64,000 nucleotides of DNA from Mugil cephalus (GCF_022458985.1 NC_061782.1:12231672-12295671), one strand, 5' to 3'. Shown: positions 1 to 12,910, counted from the first letter of the stretch. Program-made: numbers and translations. Notes: a model not told the origin generated them from the sequence alone.

Positions 1-964
1 GCAGAGGCGGGGGTGCTCGGGGGAGTGAGGCGCCCTTCGCTGGCGGAGGTGAAACAACCCGCTCCCACCTGGGCGCGCTGCTCGGACGGGTTTGCTCGGA
101 GCATCTGCTCACGTGAGGCTGAGGGCATGTTCTGGCGAGCTCGCATGACGGCGCCGACGGAGGTGCCGTCACGCACCTGTTAGGCTCCCTGTGAACGTGG
201 CTTTGACTATCTATAGACGCCGATGAGGAGAACTGAGAGGAAAACTCCAGGGGAATGGAAGCCACGCTGGACGCTGCTGAGCAGGCGCTGCAGAAGGACA
301 GGGTCACGGGGTTAACAGGCCAGCAGGGGGTGTAAGGTCTCTGCAGTGCGTGGGACAGGACAGGAAGGCGGCCTTTTCTTAGGATGGCCGTGAGGAGGGA
401 GAGTCTGGTGAGAGGAGGCCGGTGCCGGGGAGGGGGGGATTGTGGGCAGACAGAAGAAGACAGACTTTCACAGGATGAGAAACAGGTTTGAGGGAGGTGA
501 ACCAGACTGGAGCCAGGAGCAAGAAAGTGTTTCTTTATCTGGACAACAGTGGGGGTAAAGAACCCAGAGCGGACAGATGAGCAGGGTGAAACAGTGCGGC
601 TGAAGGAGGCAGGAGAGGCTACAGAGGAAAGCTGCACGGCAGACCAGCTCCTGTCTTTGTCCGAGCCCTCCGAGAGGATGGACTCTCTGGACGAGGCCGG
701 GGTGGGGCACAGATCTGCTGAGTTCAGGGGTCCCGTTCTGTCTTCTGACACAGGCGTTCTATTTGCAAAGCAACCCAAGCTAACCTCAGCCTGTCCAGAG
801 CTATCGTGACACCGCTGCGGGGAAATGCCCCCGTGTTTATCTACAGCTGTTTCCATAGAGGCCGTCCCAGCGGATGCGTGGTTGGGTGTATTTTCAGACT
901 GAGCCCTGACTGAAGGAGACGCTTTGGTTCGAGAGAAGCTCACTTGATCTCCCGAAGGATTCAG
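1..964 (-). CDS. mlip: mlip large central exon, open at the left edge
   Basis: On the minus strand this stretch is one uninterrupted reading frame of about 321 codons from an acceptor (polypyrimidine then CAG, G at 965) to the window edge. It joins the 1427-1564 exon in phase 0. The product is rich in Ser, Pro, Thr and Cys, with no membrane segment and no recognised fold, as expected for the disordered MLIP protein. Landmarks are SRTVSPCSSVRSGFFTPTVV, IKKHFLAPGSSLV and LTRLSLLTAILRKGRLPVL. MLIP binds lamin A/C and ISL1 in muscle and heart nuclei (family knowledge). Assignment to mlip rests on phase, strand and the two recognisable upstream exons. The frame has no early ATG, so a start-based ORF search misses it. 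The 3' end lies outside the window. Confidence 0.8.
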   Translation of the reverse strand, partial: MNPSGDQVSFSRTKASPSVRAQSENTPNHASAGTASMETAVDKHGGISPQRCHDSSGQAEVSLGCFANRTPVSEDRTGPLNSADLCPTPASSRESILSEGSDKDRSWSAVQLSSVASPASFSRTVSPCSSVRSGFFTPTVVQIKKHFLAPGSSLVHLPQTCFSSCESLSSSVCPQSPPPRHRPPLTRLSLLTAILRKGRLPVLSHALQRPYTPCWPVNPVTLSFCSACSAASSVASIPLEFSSQFSSSASIDSQSHVHREPNRCVTAPPSAPSCELARTCPQPHVSRCSEQTRPSSAPRWERVVSPPPAKGASLPRAPPPL

Positions 965-1426
965 CTGAAAAACAAAAAAATAAGCTTTCATTTCTTTCTG
1001 TAATTTTGCCCGGTATTATCTGAAAATTCACCCCCCTCGGGCAGCAGTAAGCGAAAATAGACTTTCAGACGCTCTTTAAAGCATGAGTGACGTAAATGTC
1101 AGACCTGCAAATTAAAATTTGTAATAACTTCAGCTGTTCTGGGGAACTAAATATGATAGAGCCGCATTCTGACAGCCTGCAAAAGTAAAACTAAAATAAA
1201 CGCACTGTGAAATAGACACTTAAACGATGCATTTTAACTTACAACATTTAAAAGAGTAGATAAACACATTGGATAGTTGTGTTATTTTTCAGCCAATCAC
1301 TGGACTGACTGAATAAATGTCAGATAAACTATTTAGTATTTTAAACTAAGCTCCCTCACACATATACATACACACATCTATCTATATATTTACTTATGAC
1401 ATTGAGAGCACTCGTGTTGTACTTAC

Positions 1427-1564
1427 ATGAGGTTCTGTCTTCGGCGGGATTACGTTTCCTGCTCCTCCCTCAACACTGTCCTTGATAAAGACTTTCTCTA
1501 CTTTGAAAATCTCCCCGTCCGACATGGTCCCCATGGACGTCTCCTCGTGGGACACAGTTATGTT
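1427..1564 (-). CDS. mlip: mlip coding exon 3
   Basis: A 138-bp exon (46 codons, phase 0 at both ends) between a CAG acceptor at 1565-1567 and a GTAAGT donor at 1421-1426. It encodes a peptide with the core GEIFKVEKVFIKDSVEGG. This resembles the MLIP segment with a Phe-Lys-x-Glu-x-Val-x-Ile-x-Asp-Ser pattern in mammals, followed by an acidic or glycine stretch. It is the conserved short motif between the N-terminal exons and the large disordered exon. The identification comes from this motif together with the neighbouring exon at 8564-8680 and the gene order. Confidence 0.8.
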
Positions 1565-1868
1565 CTGACAGAAGAAAAGGAAGCAAATGTTCAGAGAGGA
1601 ACCGAGCAAGTGAAACCCGAGAAAACCCGAGGCGAACTTCAGTGAGTCTCACGGATGAAAGGGGTGTGCTTGGTTTCACCACACCACATGCCACACACAC
1701 ATATAATTCACATGTACACGCACATGTCCTGCTGCCACTCGTGTAGTGCGTGCCTTATTTGCAGCCCTGAACAACTAAACGCAGAGTCTGTGTACACAAG
1801 TAACTTCAAGGGCTTGAAATTACAGTCTGAACTTAAAGTCCCCACAGACAGGAAAAAGTTAATAACTT

Positions 1869-1970
1869 GTGACTTCAGTGTTCTGCTGGGAAACTTTTGG
1901 ACCTAGACCTTAGATATGAAGCACCCACCTAGACCAGTCACCCACACCCCATAGCAATGACACTCCTTAC
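1869..1970. mobile_element. fragment of a Tc1-like non-autonomous element
   Basis: The segment shares runs such as TTCAGTGTTCTGCTGGGAAAC and CCCCATAGCAATGACA with the element at 45.17-45.26 kb. It is therefore a short internal fragment of the same dispersed family. No terminal repeat is preserved here. Confidence 0.6.
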
Positions 1971-4900
1971 TATTTCTTTAGTATTGTTCATTTGGCATCT
2001 TAAGGGTGAGTCAGTTCCTACAAAGCGGCAAATATCACTTGGTGTGTCATGCTGCATCCTGGGGGCGTATACTAAATTAGCATCCAATGAAACGTTTTCT
2101 TCATTTCCACGTCCCTACCTCCCCAACTTCACTCTCAGCAGCAGCACTGTGTCAGAATTATTAAAGCAGAAGGTTAGTGCCATGTACGTGCTAAGGCCAT
2201 TGGAGATGAAGAACCAGAGCAGAAGGGGCTTTTTATAGCAAAGCGCTTTCACTCGGAACTCAAAAATACACAGGGGCAAATTGCACACCGATAATGTCAG
2301 CTTTAACAATAAGTCTAAGTCTATATATGTATATGACTATGCATTAAACACTGCCAATTAGTAATTTCACCAAAATCTTGTCTTTATTTGTGGGTTAACG
2401 GTTCGTGTATGTTTTGGTCATTGAATTTTCCTTTCAGAAAAGGACATTAAAAAAAAAAAGATTGGTTATTTGGTTTGAGAGAAGCTTGATTTTCATTTTA
2501 AAATTCAAAAATTAAAACTGAAATTCAAGGCATTTTTTCTTTATCAGGGTCGAAAACAGAGAAACAAGACTTATATTTTCATTTTCTGTTTCTAAAAATA
2601 AAAGTAAAATCGTTAGAAGACAGAAACAAAAAGGCGCCCGTTTTTTTTTTTCTTCAGATTTTGCAACTGGAACTTGGCGTTTTAAAAGTGAGAGCATGTA
2701 TGAGGGCGGACCTGTGTTTCTGGTCAGAGCGCCCACATACATGACTTCCGTCTGTGGTTTCCTTAGCCAAGCCTAAAATGTCTTTGGAATCTAACTTGAC
2801 GTGATGTTTGACAAATCGTCTAACGATTTTGTGCGAGAAACAGAAAATGAAAATTATTCAATGACAAGACATACACGGGCCGTAAACCATGGTGAACACT
2901 CTGTGAACACAGTTATGGTTGTAGTAACTAACCACCTTTCTCTCACAACAATATAATTGCAAAAAGAAGGTCAACTCCAAATACATAAGGCTGCCTTCCC
3001 ACTTGAGACTTGCACACTCTTTGAACTTGTTTGTCCTGAACTCAAAACGTCTCTTTGTGTTTGTAATGTGGAAAGATGTGGTTTTGTCAGATGAAATCAT
3101 CTGTACACAAACACTTTCAGAAAACTTCACCCGAAACTTTTAATATGTGCAATGATGCATAACAAAAGAGTATAATAAAATAGAACATTATTTTAGAGGA
3201 GGCTGTGTTATAGGAGCATATTGTAAATACACAAACAATATAGTGACAATGTTGCATAAAGTACATACATCATTACTGGCATGAACTCCTGCACTGATGG
3301 TAATTATGATTCTAAATATACATGTAACACCATTTTAATGGCCACCCTCAGTTTTCTGAACCAATCAAAAAATTCTCCCTCTGCCATTCTTTTGGCTTTC
3401 AGTAGATAAGCAGCAATCAAAGAAATGACAGACTGCCAGAGTACGTTTATTTCTGGGAATGCATTCAACATAAATGGCAGCTTGTGTCAATAACATCATC
3501 ACGTACTGAGTGTCAAAAGTAGTTATAATTAGAAGGTAAAAGGAAGGGCACAGCGAGTCGGTGCATATTTTCACATCTAAGTTAACTCACATGTTTGGAT
3601 ATTACATCTTGCGATAAACACAGTGATTGTAAGTGTTGTGTCTATAAAAGGTAACCATAATGGCACAAACCCGCTCGTTTTACTTTCCACTTCAAATGAG
3701 CATGTGGTTGTGGCGGAAAATGGTTCATGACAAGTTCATTCTGGTACTTTGCTCTTTGGTTTTCGGGGTCTGGGTTCTGTAAAGCAATTTGAGACAATAT
3801 GAACAACTATGAACGGTCCATAAATAAAATTAAACAGAATTGAAATCAGTTGCTTAGTTAGGTGCACCTGCAAGGAAACTGAAGAAACACGTCGCAGTGA
3901 TTTTGTATTTTTTTTTTTAAATTTTGGAAAGAATTGTCACCTCAGCTAATTTGGCAGCTGAAGGTTGTTTCTGATGCATAACTTGCAGATTGGGGGTAAC
4001 AAACAAACCCTCTAATTTGAAACAAGGTGATAATTAGGCAGGCAAGCTCAATATTGTCTTGTCGAAGATCACACTGTATGTCGAATCAGTGGTGGCCACT
4101 CAGAATGCAAATTGAAAAATGAGCACTTGAGGGTATCCTATCCAATTTAACAGACTGCACATATCTTTTGGGTGCATGTGTGCGAGTGTCTCACTGGTGG
4201 ATTAATGAGCTGACGAATGTCTCACAGGTAATCTGCTATATTGTGTCCACAGGCATCTTAATATAGAAGATGTGTCACCGCAGGGAGTATTATTGATGTG
4301 TCACATGTGTCAAGTTGCCGTTTGGTCTAAGCTACAAACAGCTGTTAACTATATTTGGGATTATTGTCAAGACAATTTTTCGCTCTCCTTACAGACGTTT
4401 AACAAGCTCCTACTAGATAACACGTGGGTGGGTATGCGGAATAAGAAGCATAAATGTACCATGTGTCACAACTCTGCAGCATACTATGGGGGCAACTGAT
4501 GAGAAACAGGTTAACGCATACAAACACTGACTGTTGAATAAATCTGGCTTGACTCCTGTGTATCGTCAGGAGTACACCCGTTCGATTTGAGAGTTGTTTA
4601 TCCACATCACACAAAACCACGCAACTAAAGGTGAAGACTGCAGCTAAAGGGTGAAATAAAATAAATACAGAGTGATTTAAGAATCAAAGGCAGAGAAACT
4701 TAAGGATTCTGAGAGATACTACACTCCCCAAGGCCAGGAGAGGTATCACTTGAACGACAAGCATGACTTCCCATGTCGTAACCGTGAGCTGATTTTCAAT
4801 TTGAATGAGCAGTAATCTTAAGGAAGTAAAACACACATAGACACATAAGCGCCTGAGAGAAAAAGAAAGAAAAGGATGCTGAATCGATGTTTCCTGTGGA

Positions 4901-5097
4901 TTTCTGTGTTTATAATTCACCTGTTCCTGTTGTTCGAGTCATCTTCTGATGGACTGTAAGCTACTAAACCACGGCCTCTTCCTTACACCTCTCAGTGTGA
5001 GTTTGCTCACATGCTGCTTTTTAAACGTAGCCCCCTCCTTGGGTTAGGGGTGTGCGTTTTTGTGTGACACAGGTGAGCGCCGTGGTGATCACCAGTG

Positions 5098-5190
5098 TAC
5101 GTTAGGATGAGGGATACCACTATTTTTCCTTTCGATCTGATACCAAGTAATATCAAGGCTAGTGTCTTGATACCGATATTGATACTTTTA
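5098..5190. repeat. possible DNA-transposon (MITE-like) fragment
   Basis: The segment contains ATACCGATATTGATACTTTT and GATACCA-type runs. These resemble the ends of hAT-like miniature elements common in fish genomes. I see no matching second end, so this is a tentative call from composition and recalled family appearance only. Confidence 0.25.
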
Positions 5191-7569
5191 GACGTCTACT
5201 CGTGTGTATGAAAAATAATGACATTTATAATGAACATTTCTGAATGTAATTATGAAAAAGATGTTTTCTACACCTCTGTATAAGAGCTGCCAGATATCAG
5301 ATAGCAATTAAAGACAATCAACAAAAAAAAAAAAAAAGTCACATTCTACATTATCATTTTCCATTTATGTGTTTTTGTCAAGAAACAACAGTATGTTGAC
5401 CCGTGATGGGCACTGTGATGTTTTCATTATACACCTGGAAATTGCCTGTCTCTCTGAACGGCTTCCATCATGTAGGTCTGTCTAAGGTGTGGGGAGCAGT
5501 TCCCTGCACTCCCCCTCTCTCAAGCTTTTTACAGAACCTGTGTCATAAACTCTGTGTGAAAGCCGACCCAGTTTCAATATTTTGATGTGAAGATTGATTC
5601 TAAAAAAAACACACTTGAGACTAAAATGTTATTAAATGGCAATGCATGAATATACCCCAATTCACAGATCTCTGAAGGGAACTGTTCTTCATAGGACTGC
5701 AGCTGTGTAGTAAAATGTTGTCAGCTAGCAACTTGAAGGCTGCCCCCCACCCCCTACTGAGAGGACCTTTGAAGTCTACATGCAGTCAGCCAACAAGGTG
5801 AATGCAGGCACCCGGAGCTGTGGTGCTGCTGCGCCATTCATGCTGGATGAACTTCAGTGAACAACGCTACTGGGGGGTCAAACAGCATGCGTTAAAGTTC
5901 TTCCTATACAAAGTTCGTCCCAAGGGGAAATCACTTCTCTGACAGCCAAATGCCATACATTCAAGAAAAAGGCAAAGCTTTGGAGCCAGAGGACAACTCG
6001 TTCAATGCCTCGGGTAGCTTAAGAATAAGTTTGATATGTATGTGGTATTTTCATCAGGCGAGCGAGAAGATAATTGGACGCCATGAAAAGTTGTCAGTCT
6101 GGGTGGTTTTAAATGTTTGATGGAGATGTAAGAGGAACACTGTATCACTGAAACCGAACGACAAGTGATGAGATGATTACACCTGCTGAAATCCATTTGA
6201 TTTGAAGATGAGCCACACTGATATGTGGTCCACCATTTGAGTGGGACGTGTGGCTAAAGTAAAGTAATTTATCTCAGAGCTGAATTCATCCTTCATCCGG
6301 TCAAAAAAAAAAAAGCTTTTAGTCCTCAACCTTTACTGACATGATTTATTACTCTAATATAGAGTCAGTTGAAGAGGGCTACACATTTCAGAATTAGATT
6401 TTCTGGTTTGGACCTTTTAGCTTTGACACCTTCGATCATGCAGAGACATTTTGCAGTCATTACATCGCCCACAATCCTCTAAATGGTTCAGATGTGCCAA
6501 AGCAACACCAGAGTGTCAACGATGGCCTGTTGTTGCAGTTGAACGCACCACAAAGATTACAGGCAACCGCTAACTAGTACAACTGCAGTACCTCTCCACA
6601 CCAGCAGGTGGCAGCAGTCTGTATTCATCATTCAAAAGATGGAGAGTTTGGAAGTTTGGAGCCACTACATCATACAGATTTAGCATCTTTTCATTCCACA
6701 AATCATACATACTTCATAATTTTTATTTCTCTTCTGGTGCATTATCCAAAAACTTCAAAGAAAGGCAACTGGACTTGTAGAGTTTCGTGAATACATTTGG
6801 CTACTCGTCCTTGCCTTTCTATGCCTTATTGTGACCAGAATGACTGAAACCTTCACATACTTCTTGAGCATTATTTGACTGAAAGAATAACTCTTAATCG
6901 TCATTAATCACAGTACAGTGAAATTCTGCTTGCTGTCTCCTTCTACAAACAGGAAGTTTTCTCGACAATACACAGGACGATTCTCCCCAAGCAGCACATG
7001 CCTGCCTTCTTCAATAGCAATGCAGGTAGCGTAGCGTATCAGTACAGCAGAATTCTGTGAGCTTGGCTTGTTTCAGCTTCCTGAAGAAGAACAGACTTTG
7101 TTGTTGGACTCAGCAAACGTACTCCAGGAGTCCAAGCACGCAGGCAGTGTGTCTCAAAAACTGTAAAAAATGGATATTTTCTCATGAGACTATCTCAGCT
7201 TAGGGTAAACTGTGGAAACAGAGATTTAAAGCAAGGACAACTACCCAGGCTCCTCCTAAGAGTTTAAAAAAGATAGCTTTTGATAAAAGCTCTCAAACAA
7301 AAAAAAGAAGCTAAATAACAACAAAATGTACCCTTCAATGTATCCAAGACGGCTGAAGACATAGAAAAAACAACTACAATCAAGTCCTCCTGTGCACAAG
7401 ACATTCCATTCAACAAGGTCTCTACTCTTTACATTAAGCTAAGCTAATTATCTGCTGGATAAAACTTTATATTAAAAGTATATAAGCCTGCTGAACAGTC
7501 TTTGTTGGGCCCTTTTTCCCACCAGTAACAGTATGACACTCAGTTTGTTTGTCATGTGTATATATGTGC

Positions 7570-7575
7570 ACACAA

Positions 7576-7612
<37 letters not shown>
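7570..7612. repeat. CA/TA compound microsatellite
   Basis: A CACACA run passes directly into a TATATA run inside an mlip intron. It is a simple sequence repeat with no evident function. Confidence 0.95.
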
Positions 7613-7627
7613 CATATATTTATTCTA

Positions 7628-7800
7628 TTGCATCTAAGTGAGCACACTTGGAGCAGTGGGCTGTCACACAAGCCCCCTCGGGTGCAGTTTAGGAAGTTTT
7701 GAGGTGCTTGATCGAGGCTCCTCAGTCATGGACATGAAAGAGATCAAACCAGAGAACTCTTCGTCCCAAAGCTGCTCCTCTAACCATTAGTGCCCTTTGA
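7628..7800. repeat. possible interspersed repeat segment
   Basis: The pattern of an insert rich in CCCCCTCGGGTGCAGTT, then GGTGCTTGATCGAGGC, then CTCTAACCATTAGTGCC resembles a common teleost interspersed repeat that ends with a CTCTAACCA-type motif. I cannot confirm the family without a repeat library. Confidence 0.35.
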
Positions 7801-8563
7801 AAAGTGGTGACATAATAGACGAAGGTTGTGGTCCGTCGACCTCAGAGGTATGGGCACAACACACTTTCGCCTGCCACTCTGCTATGTGGAGGTGTCCTCT
7901 ATCTATGCCCTCCTCTTTTTAGGGTTGATTTGAGCGAAAAAATCCACCACCGATTCAAAGCCATTTCAGTTGACTGAAAAGCCGGTGACAGGGGCCAGGC
8001 TAGTGCCGACAATGCAGGGTACACAGCCAAAACTGGGGTCACAGATGCTCAACCGGCAGCGTGACACTGGCCAACAGCCGACTGTCTGCAGGAGTTTGCC
8101 CTTAAGTGTTCTCCTGCAGAGTCACACGCGAGTGACCTTTTTTTACAGCAGACATTTTGACTTGTCACACTAGAAAAGGCACAGGTGGCAACGAACTATA
8201 TGCATCCATGCTTTATCTACTGGGAAAAATCAGAATGTCTGCTTTGAAAAAGGTCTATACAAGTCATTTGCATAAAAAAAAAAATCAAGGCTCAACAGTT
8301 TGATAAAAATTATGAATGTCATTGTGAGAAGTAATAAGCAGAAACTGGTTCATTCTTTAACATCCTGGGTGGATTTAAAGCCCCAATCTTTAACTTTTTA
8401 CGCTGCAGGTTCAAAAACATTAGGAAGCTTTTGATGAACGTTAATTTGCTTCTGCAGAAAAAAAATTGTGATGGTTAATAATAAAAACAAGAGAAATTAA
8501 AGCAGTAATCATCTTACAGATAATGAAAACCAGTTGCTGAAAAGGCTGCTGCTGCTGCTGTAC

Positions 8564-8680
8564 CTTATCTGGATTTCCTGTCAGAGCTCCAAATCTCTCC
8601 TCTTCAGTAATAATGCTTTTAATTGGTAATCTCTTCACCACAGGGAAAAATGTGAAAATAGAAGGCTTCGATGGCTGCGC
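8564..8680 (-). CDS. mlip: mlip coding exon 2
   Basis: A 117-bp exon (39 codons, phase 0 to phase 0) with an acceptor ending TTTTACAG and a donor GTACAG. The peptide contains KPSIFTFFPVVKRLPI, which matches the diagnostic N-terminal MLIP motif (Lys-Pro-x-Ile-Phe-Thr-Phe-x-Pro-x-Val-x-Arg-Leu-Pro). This is the best single piece of evidence that the gene is mlip. The donor is followed at once by five CAG units at the start of the intron, which are not coding if the donor at 8563 is used. Confidence 0.87.
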
Positions 8681-11600
8681 CTGTAAAAGACCAAAGGAAA
8701 GAATCATTCACACGTTGCGGGGTCTTTCAGGTTACTTGACGACACTTTCCCAGTTATTTCACGGTCAAGCACAAAGACTTGAAGTTTAAGATCGCCTGCA
8801 GCAAACGCTGAAGTCAAGCATCAGAAGGACTGTCTGTAAAAAAGCGCTTTGTGAAAAATCTTTTTTTTTTTGTTTTTACACTTGAATACAGTAGGATAAG
8901 TGGAAGTAGAAAATTAGATGAATGCAGCTGAATATATTACCGGTTTTCTTCTTCTTCACAGGTTAGTGTGAGTGCACCCCGCTCCTAATGATCCATCATC
9001 ACACACACACGTAAACAATTAGACAATTATCACCCTGCAGCTCAAAGTGCCTCAGTGAGGAGTGACGAGGTGCAATTAAATTAGCATATTCTCGTATCAC
9101 GTGTAGCTGAGCTGTTTGTTGCAATTCATGTTTATCATTGAAATGTTTTTTTGTTTTCCTTTTAGGATTCTACAGTACTGGTAAAATACTCATTTAGTGC
9201 TCAAATATGACAGTAAATTAAGGATGATAGAAAAAAACACGGAGAAAAAAGTTGATAATAGGAATATAGTGGAAAATATGACGGGGTGCAGAAGGACAGG
9301 AAGATATTCACCATTAAAATGGAACATATGGAAAGGTAAAATAACCAAGTCCCATATCTACAACTTCATTTGTGTTTAGTTATAGTTAGTTACTCGCTTT
9401 AAATATTGGGCTATAATACTGTAATACAATTTGTAGTGCAAAAGAAAGGAATATGTGAAACAAGACATGAAACTGATATTAAACTATGAACCTGCCAGTA
9501 CTCAGCATTTCACTACAAGATCACAAGTTACAAGGAGAACTAAAACTTGAAAATAAGGAACAATGGAGAGACCTCACAAAGTTAGACAGTAAAGGGAGAA
9601 AATGATAAAGTAGATCTAGAAATATCTTGTATTCAGTAAACCTACTCCAGGAGTCCAAGCACGCAGGCAGTGTGTCTCAAAAAAATGTAAAAAAATAAAT
9701 AAAAAATGCTTTTTAATTTCCCTTAATCAAAGAGCACTCGCAAGGTCACCTCATTTTAGCCTCTGTCTAAGACAGTGTTTCTCAATTCTGGTTCTCGGGA
9801 TCCAATGCCCCGCATGTTTCTGATGTTTTTTCCTCCTCCAACACATCTGATTAAAATGAATGACTCCTTGTCAGGCCACTGCAGAGCTTGATGACAAGCT
9901 GATCATCATCAGCATAATACCTGCTATAACCATACAATAATTTATAATGTGATTATTATTAAGATTTAATCATAGATTGACAGATTTTACTATCAGAGGC
10001 AGTTTCCTTTAGCTAAACTGAGCAAATCCAGCTAAACTGCAGAGGAATCCGTTTTTTTGCGTGACCCACCATAAAGTGTAAGTATGATGCACATCTAGCA
10101 AGAGGAAGGGGAACCTAATAAATGGCCTTTGCTGTAGGAACATATGAAGAGGAAGTACTTTGTTTGTTTATTGCAGTATTCCACTGAAATATGAAATATG
10201 AAGCATCCTTTTGAAATCAGACTTTTAGCACCACATGATGACTGAAGGTCCCATGTTTCTTTTTGTGTGAATAACTCCACTGAAATATGATTCCAAGATC
10301 AGTGCTTTTGTTGTCAAATAGATATCTAGTGTCCTTCAGCCTGCAGAGAAACATCTATGCTTTTCAGTAAGTCGACCCCCCGTCCGTCCGCCCCCGCCAC
10401 AGTTAACATAGCATTGTGAATTGTGATGGGTAGCTTTCACCATTTTTCAACATTTCACCATTTTTACGAAAGTCCGCAACATCTCTCTGATGTTGTTATT
10501 GTCTTGAAGGAATTACATCTTTAAAAATAAAAATACAAGGGGAGCAACTAACATATGTCCACTCAGAGCTGCATTAACCTGCAAAAAACTGCAACCCAGT
10601 CCACATCTTGACCATAAAAGTGATCAAAGAAGGACTTTAGCTTGTTAGGATGGCGACACAATTCCCATTGCAATTTAGTTCTGTGATGTCTACCGATGAG
10701 GGAAGATCCCGTTTGTTCCCACATCACAGCAATCAAAGCGTACACTCATTAAAAACACTTCTGCCCTGTGCTAATCACGCCTCTTCTCTCACAGAGGTGA
10801 CAGAAGTGCAAGCTGGAGAGCAGTGGCACTGGAATTTCCTCCACTAATCAGCTCGTGTCACTGAAGTAAACACTCGAAGCTCTGTTGAAAACGGATCACA
10901 AGACCTCTGCTCGTTAATGCAGAACAGGAGAATTATCATATTAGGTTCAGTCTCCCCTTTCATCTCAGGCACTGGTTGAGCCAGTCGGCCCACCTCCCCG
11001 TAACACTATGCTGCAGATTAACAGAGAGAGGAAGCGCTGTAAAACAAGTAATGATAGCAAGATGATTTCCAAACCAGATTTATCACACTCATTTTAAATG
11101 CATGTATGTAATGCCCTCGGCGTGCAGTGGGAGGGAGCACAACCCCTTCCTATTGATTGAGAAAAATCAATGCTAACTCTGCACCACTGAGATTGCCCAA
11201 TTTGCTCCATCATGGTCCTTTAAGGAAGGCAGCCACGTCTCATGGCAACCGGTGAAATAATCATGCAAATTAAATCAACAAACTTGAGGAAAAGTAAACA
11301 AAATATGTCTATATATATAAAGTCTTATACAAACCACATAGTCAAGTCTCCAGAGGAGAGAAGACTGGGTTCAGCACCCTGACGGCTCTGCTCAGCTACA
11401 CAACCCCGTGCAAAATAAACTGCAACGCACTGGTTGATGTGACACTTTTCTATCAGAACCAGCAGGAATGTCTCCAGCAATCTGGGCTACGGTAGCGGAG
11501 ATCCGACCACATGTGCCAGCAGATTTTCAAGATAAATTGTGTCTGTGATCGGCAATAGTTGGAGAAGCTGAACAAATCCCTCGGCTAAAATAATCATGTG

Positions 11601-12910
11601 TCACCTTATAAACTTGTTTATGTACTTGCGCGATTACGAAACTCCCCCGCTTGCTTGTCCCCTGTAGTCATAGCAGAGAAACCCAACACGGTGAAAGGTT
11701 AAAGTGTGCGTTTCCTACTGGCCCACCGGAGCCCGCTTGAATGTTCAATCGCGAGGTCATGCTGTCCTCATAGATCACATTTCTGGCCATGTGGTTCCAG
11801 TGTGCGACGTGTCGCCTCACTGTGTGTGTGTGCCCTCGCTCAGCTATGTCTTGAGGCATGTCAAAGCCTTCACAGAGACTAAATACAAGCAGCACTAAAT
11901 CACTTCCTGAAGGAGACCACCCTGTGTTGGGTCTTAAAAGAGACTCTCACCAATAGTGACCTGTAGAAAGTGACTCATATACTTTAAGTAAACTTTAGTA
12001 AACTAATAACCACCATACTACGACACTATTGTGTGCAAATCATCTTAATCTTCCTGAAGGTTGTGATACCTCCTTTATTGCGCAATTCTAGCTCATTTTC
12101 CTCACGACTCCCAAAGTTTCAATATTAGATATTCAGACATTATCTGTGCTCGTTTGTCACCGCGCTCCGCTGCAGCGATTACTGCCGTAGATCTGAGGAT
12201 GTTAAACTCTATATCAGGCTAGTTCACGATGTCCCGCGGCGCAAGCATAAACAGTTGGGTGTGTCACTAAATAAAGAGTTTAATTACAGACAAACACTCA
12301 GCCCCTCCCCTCCAGAGTGGATACGGTCGTGCAAATATAGCGCGCGGCCAGCTGCTACTGAGCACGGTGCGATGTGTGTCAAGATAATAAACAAATGATC
12401 ACGATGACTCACACACAAACATTAAAGAAAAAAAAAGATAAATAAATAAGAGAAAAGCCCAATTTCAATAAGGTTCAATATCAGCGTGTACAAGGAGGAA
12501 ATGAGGTTGGCTGCATGAACTCAAAGTGCAGTGACTTAAATAGATGTTTGTGGGCGCTTTTTAGTATTAACATTAAATTGATGCATATGCTTTAATGTTT
12601 AGAGGTTATAGGTTTTTAATAGTAGTAGTTAGTGTTTGAATGAATCTTAAAACAGTTTTGCTAACCAGTGTTCAGTCCCAGCGTAACAGGAAATAGCAGG
12701 TTAAGTATCAAGTAACCGTGTCTGAGCTAAAATGTGTCTATGTGTTTATGTGTGTAAGCCCGGAAGGTGGCCGCAGCTGGTAGAGGTCACGCCAGAGTGT
12801 CTGGTTAGCAGTGCTGCTGCATCAAAACTCAATTTCAACTCAATTCAAAGTCCCATGCGGCCGCAAAAGGTCAGCAGAAAGCGCAGCCAGACAATGCGAA
12901 GCCCTCTTAC
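8681..12910 (-). other. mlip intron 1
   Basis: AT-rich intron. It holds the second copy of the 40-bp duplicated sequence (9644-9683) and a Tc1-like transposase relic (about 11366-11520). No other coding exon was recognised. Confidence 0.5.
11366..11520 (-). pseudogene. Tc1-like transposase relic
   Basis: On the minus strand one frame reads ISATVAQIAGDIPAGSDRKV, followed after a few residues by degenerate sequence with in-frame stops. The pattern Thr-Val-Ala-Gln-Ile ... Gly-Ser-Asp-Arg-Lys-Val-Ser is typical of the DNA-binding helix-turn-helix part of fish Tc1-family transposases. The copy is short, has stops and no visible terminal repeats, and lies inside an mlip intron. It is a dead fragment. 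Confidence 0.65.

Larger units (their letters stand above)
1565..8563 (-). other. mlip intron between coding exons 2 and 3
   Basis: Seven kilobases of mostly AT-rich intronic sequence. It contains a Tc1-like relic (about 1869-1970), a diffuse repeat at 5100-5190, a CA/TA microsatellite (7570-7612), a repeat-like segment (7628-7800) and one copy of a 40-bp duplicated sequence (7121-7160). I found no further splice-bounded coding exon on either strand. The short ORFs here have no protein-like composition. Confidence 0.6.
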
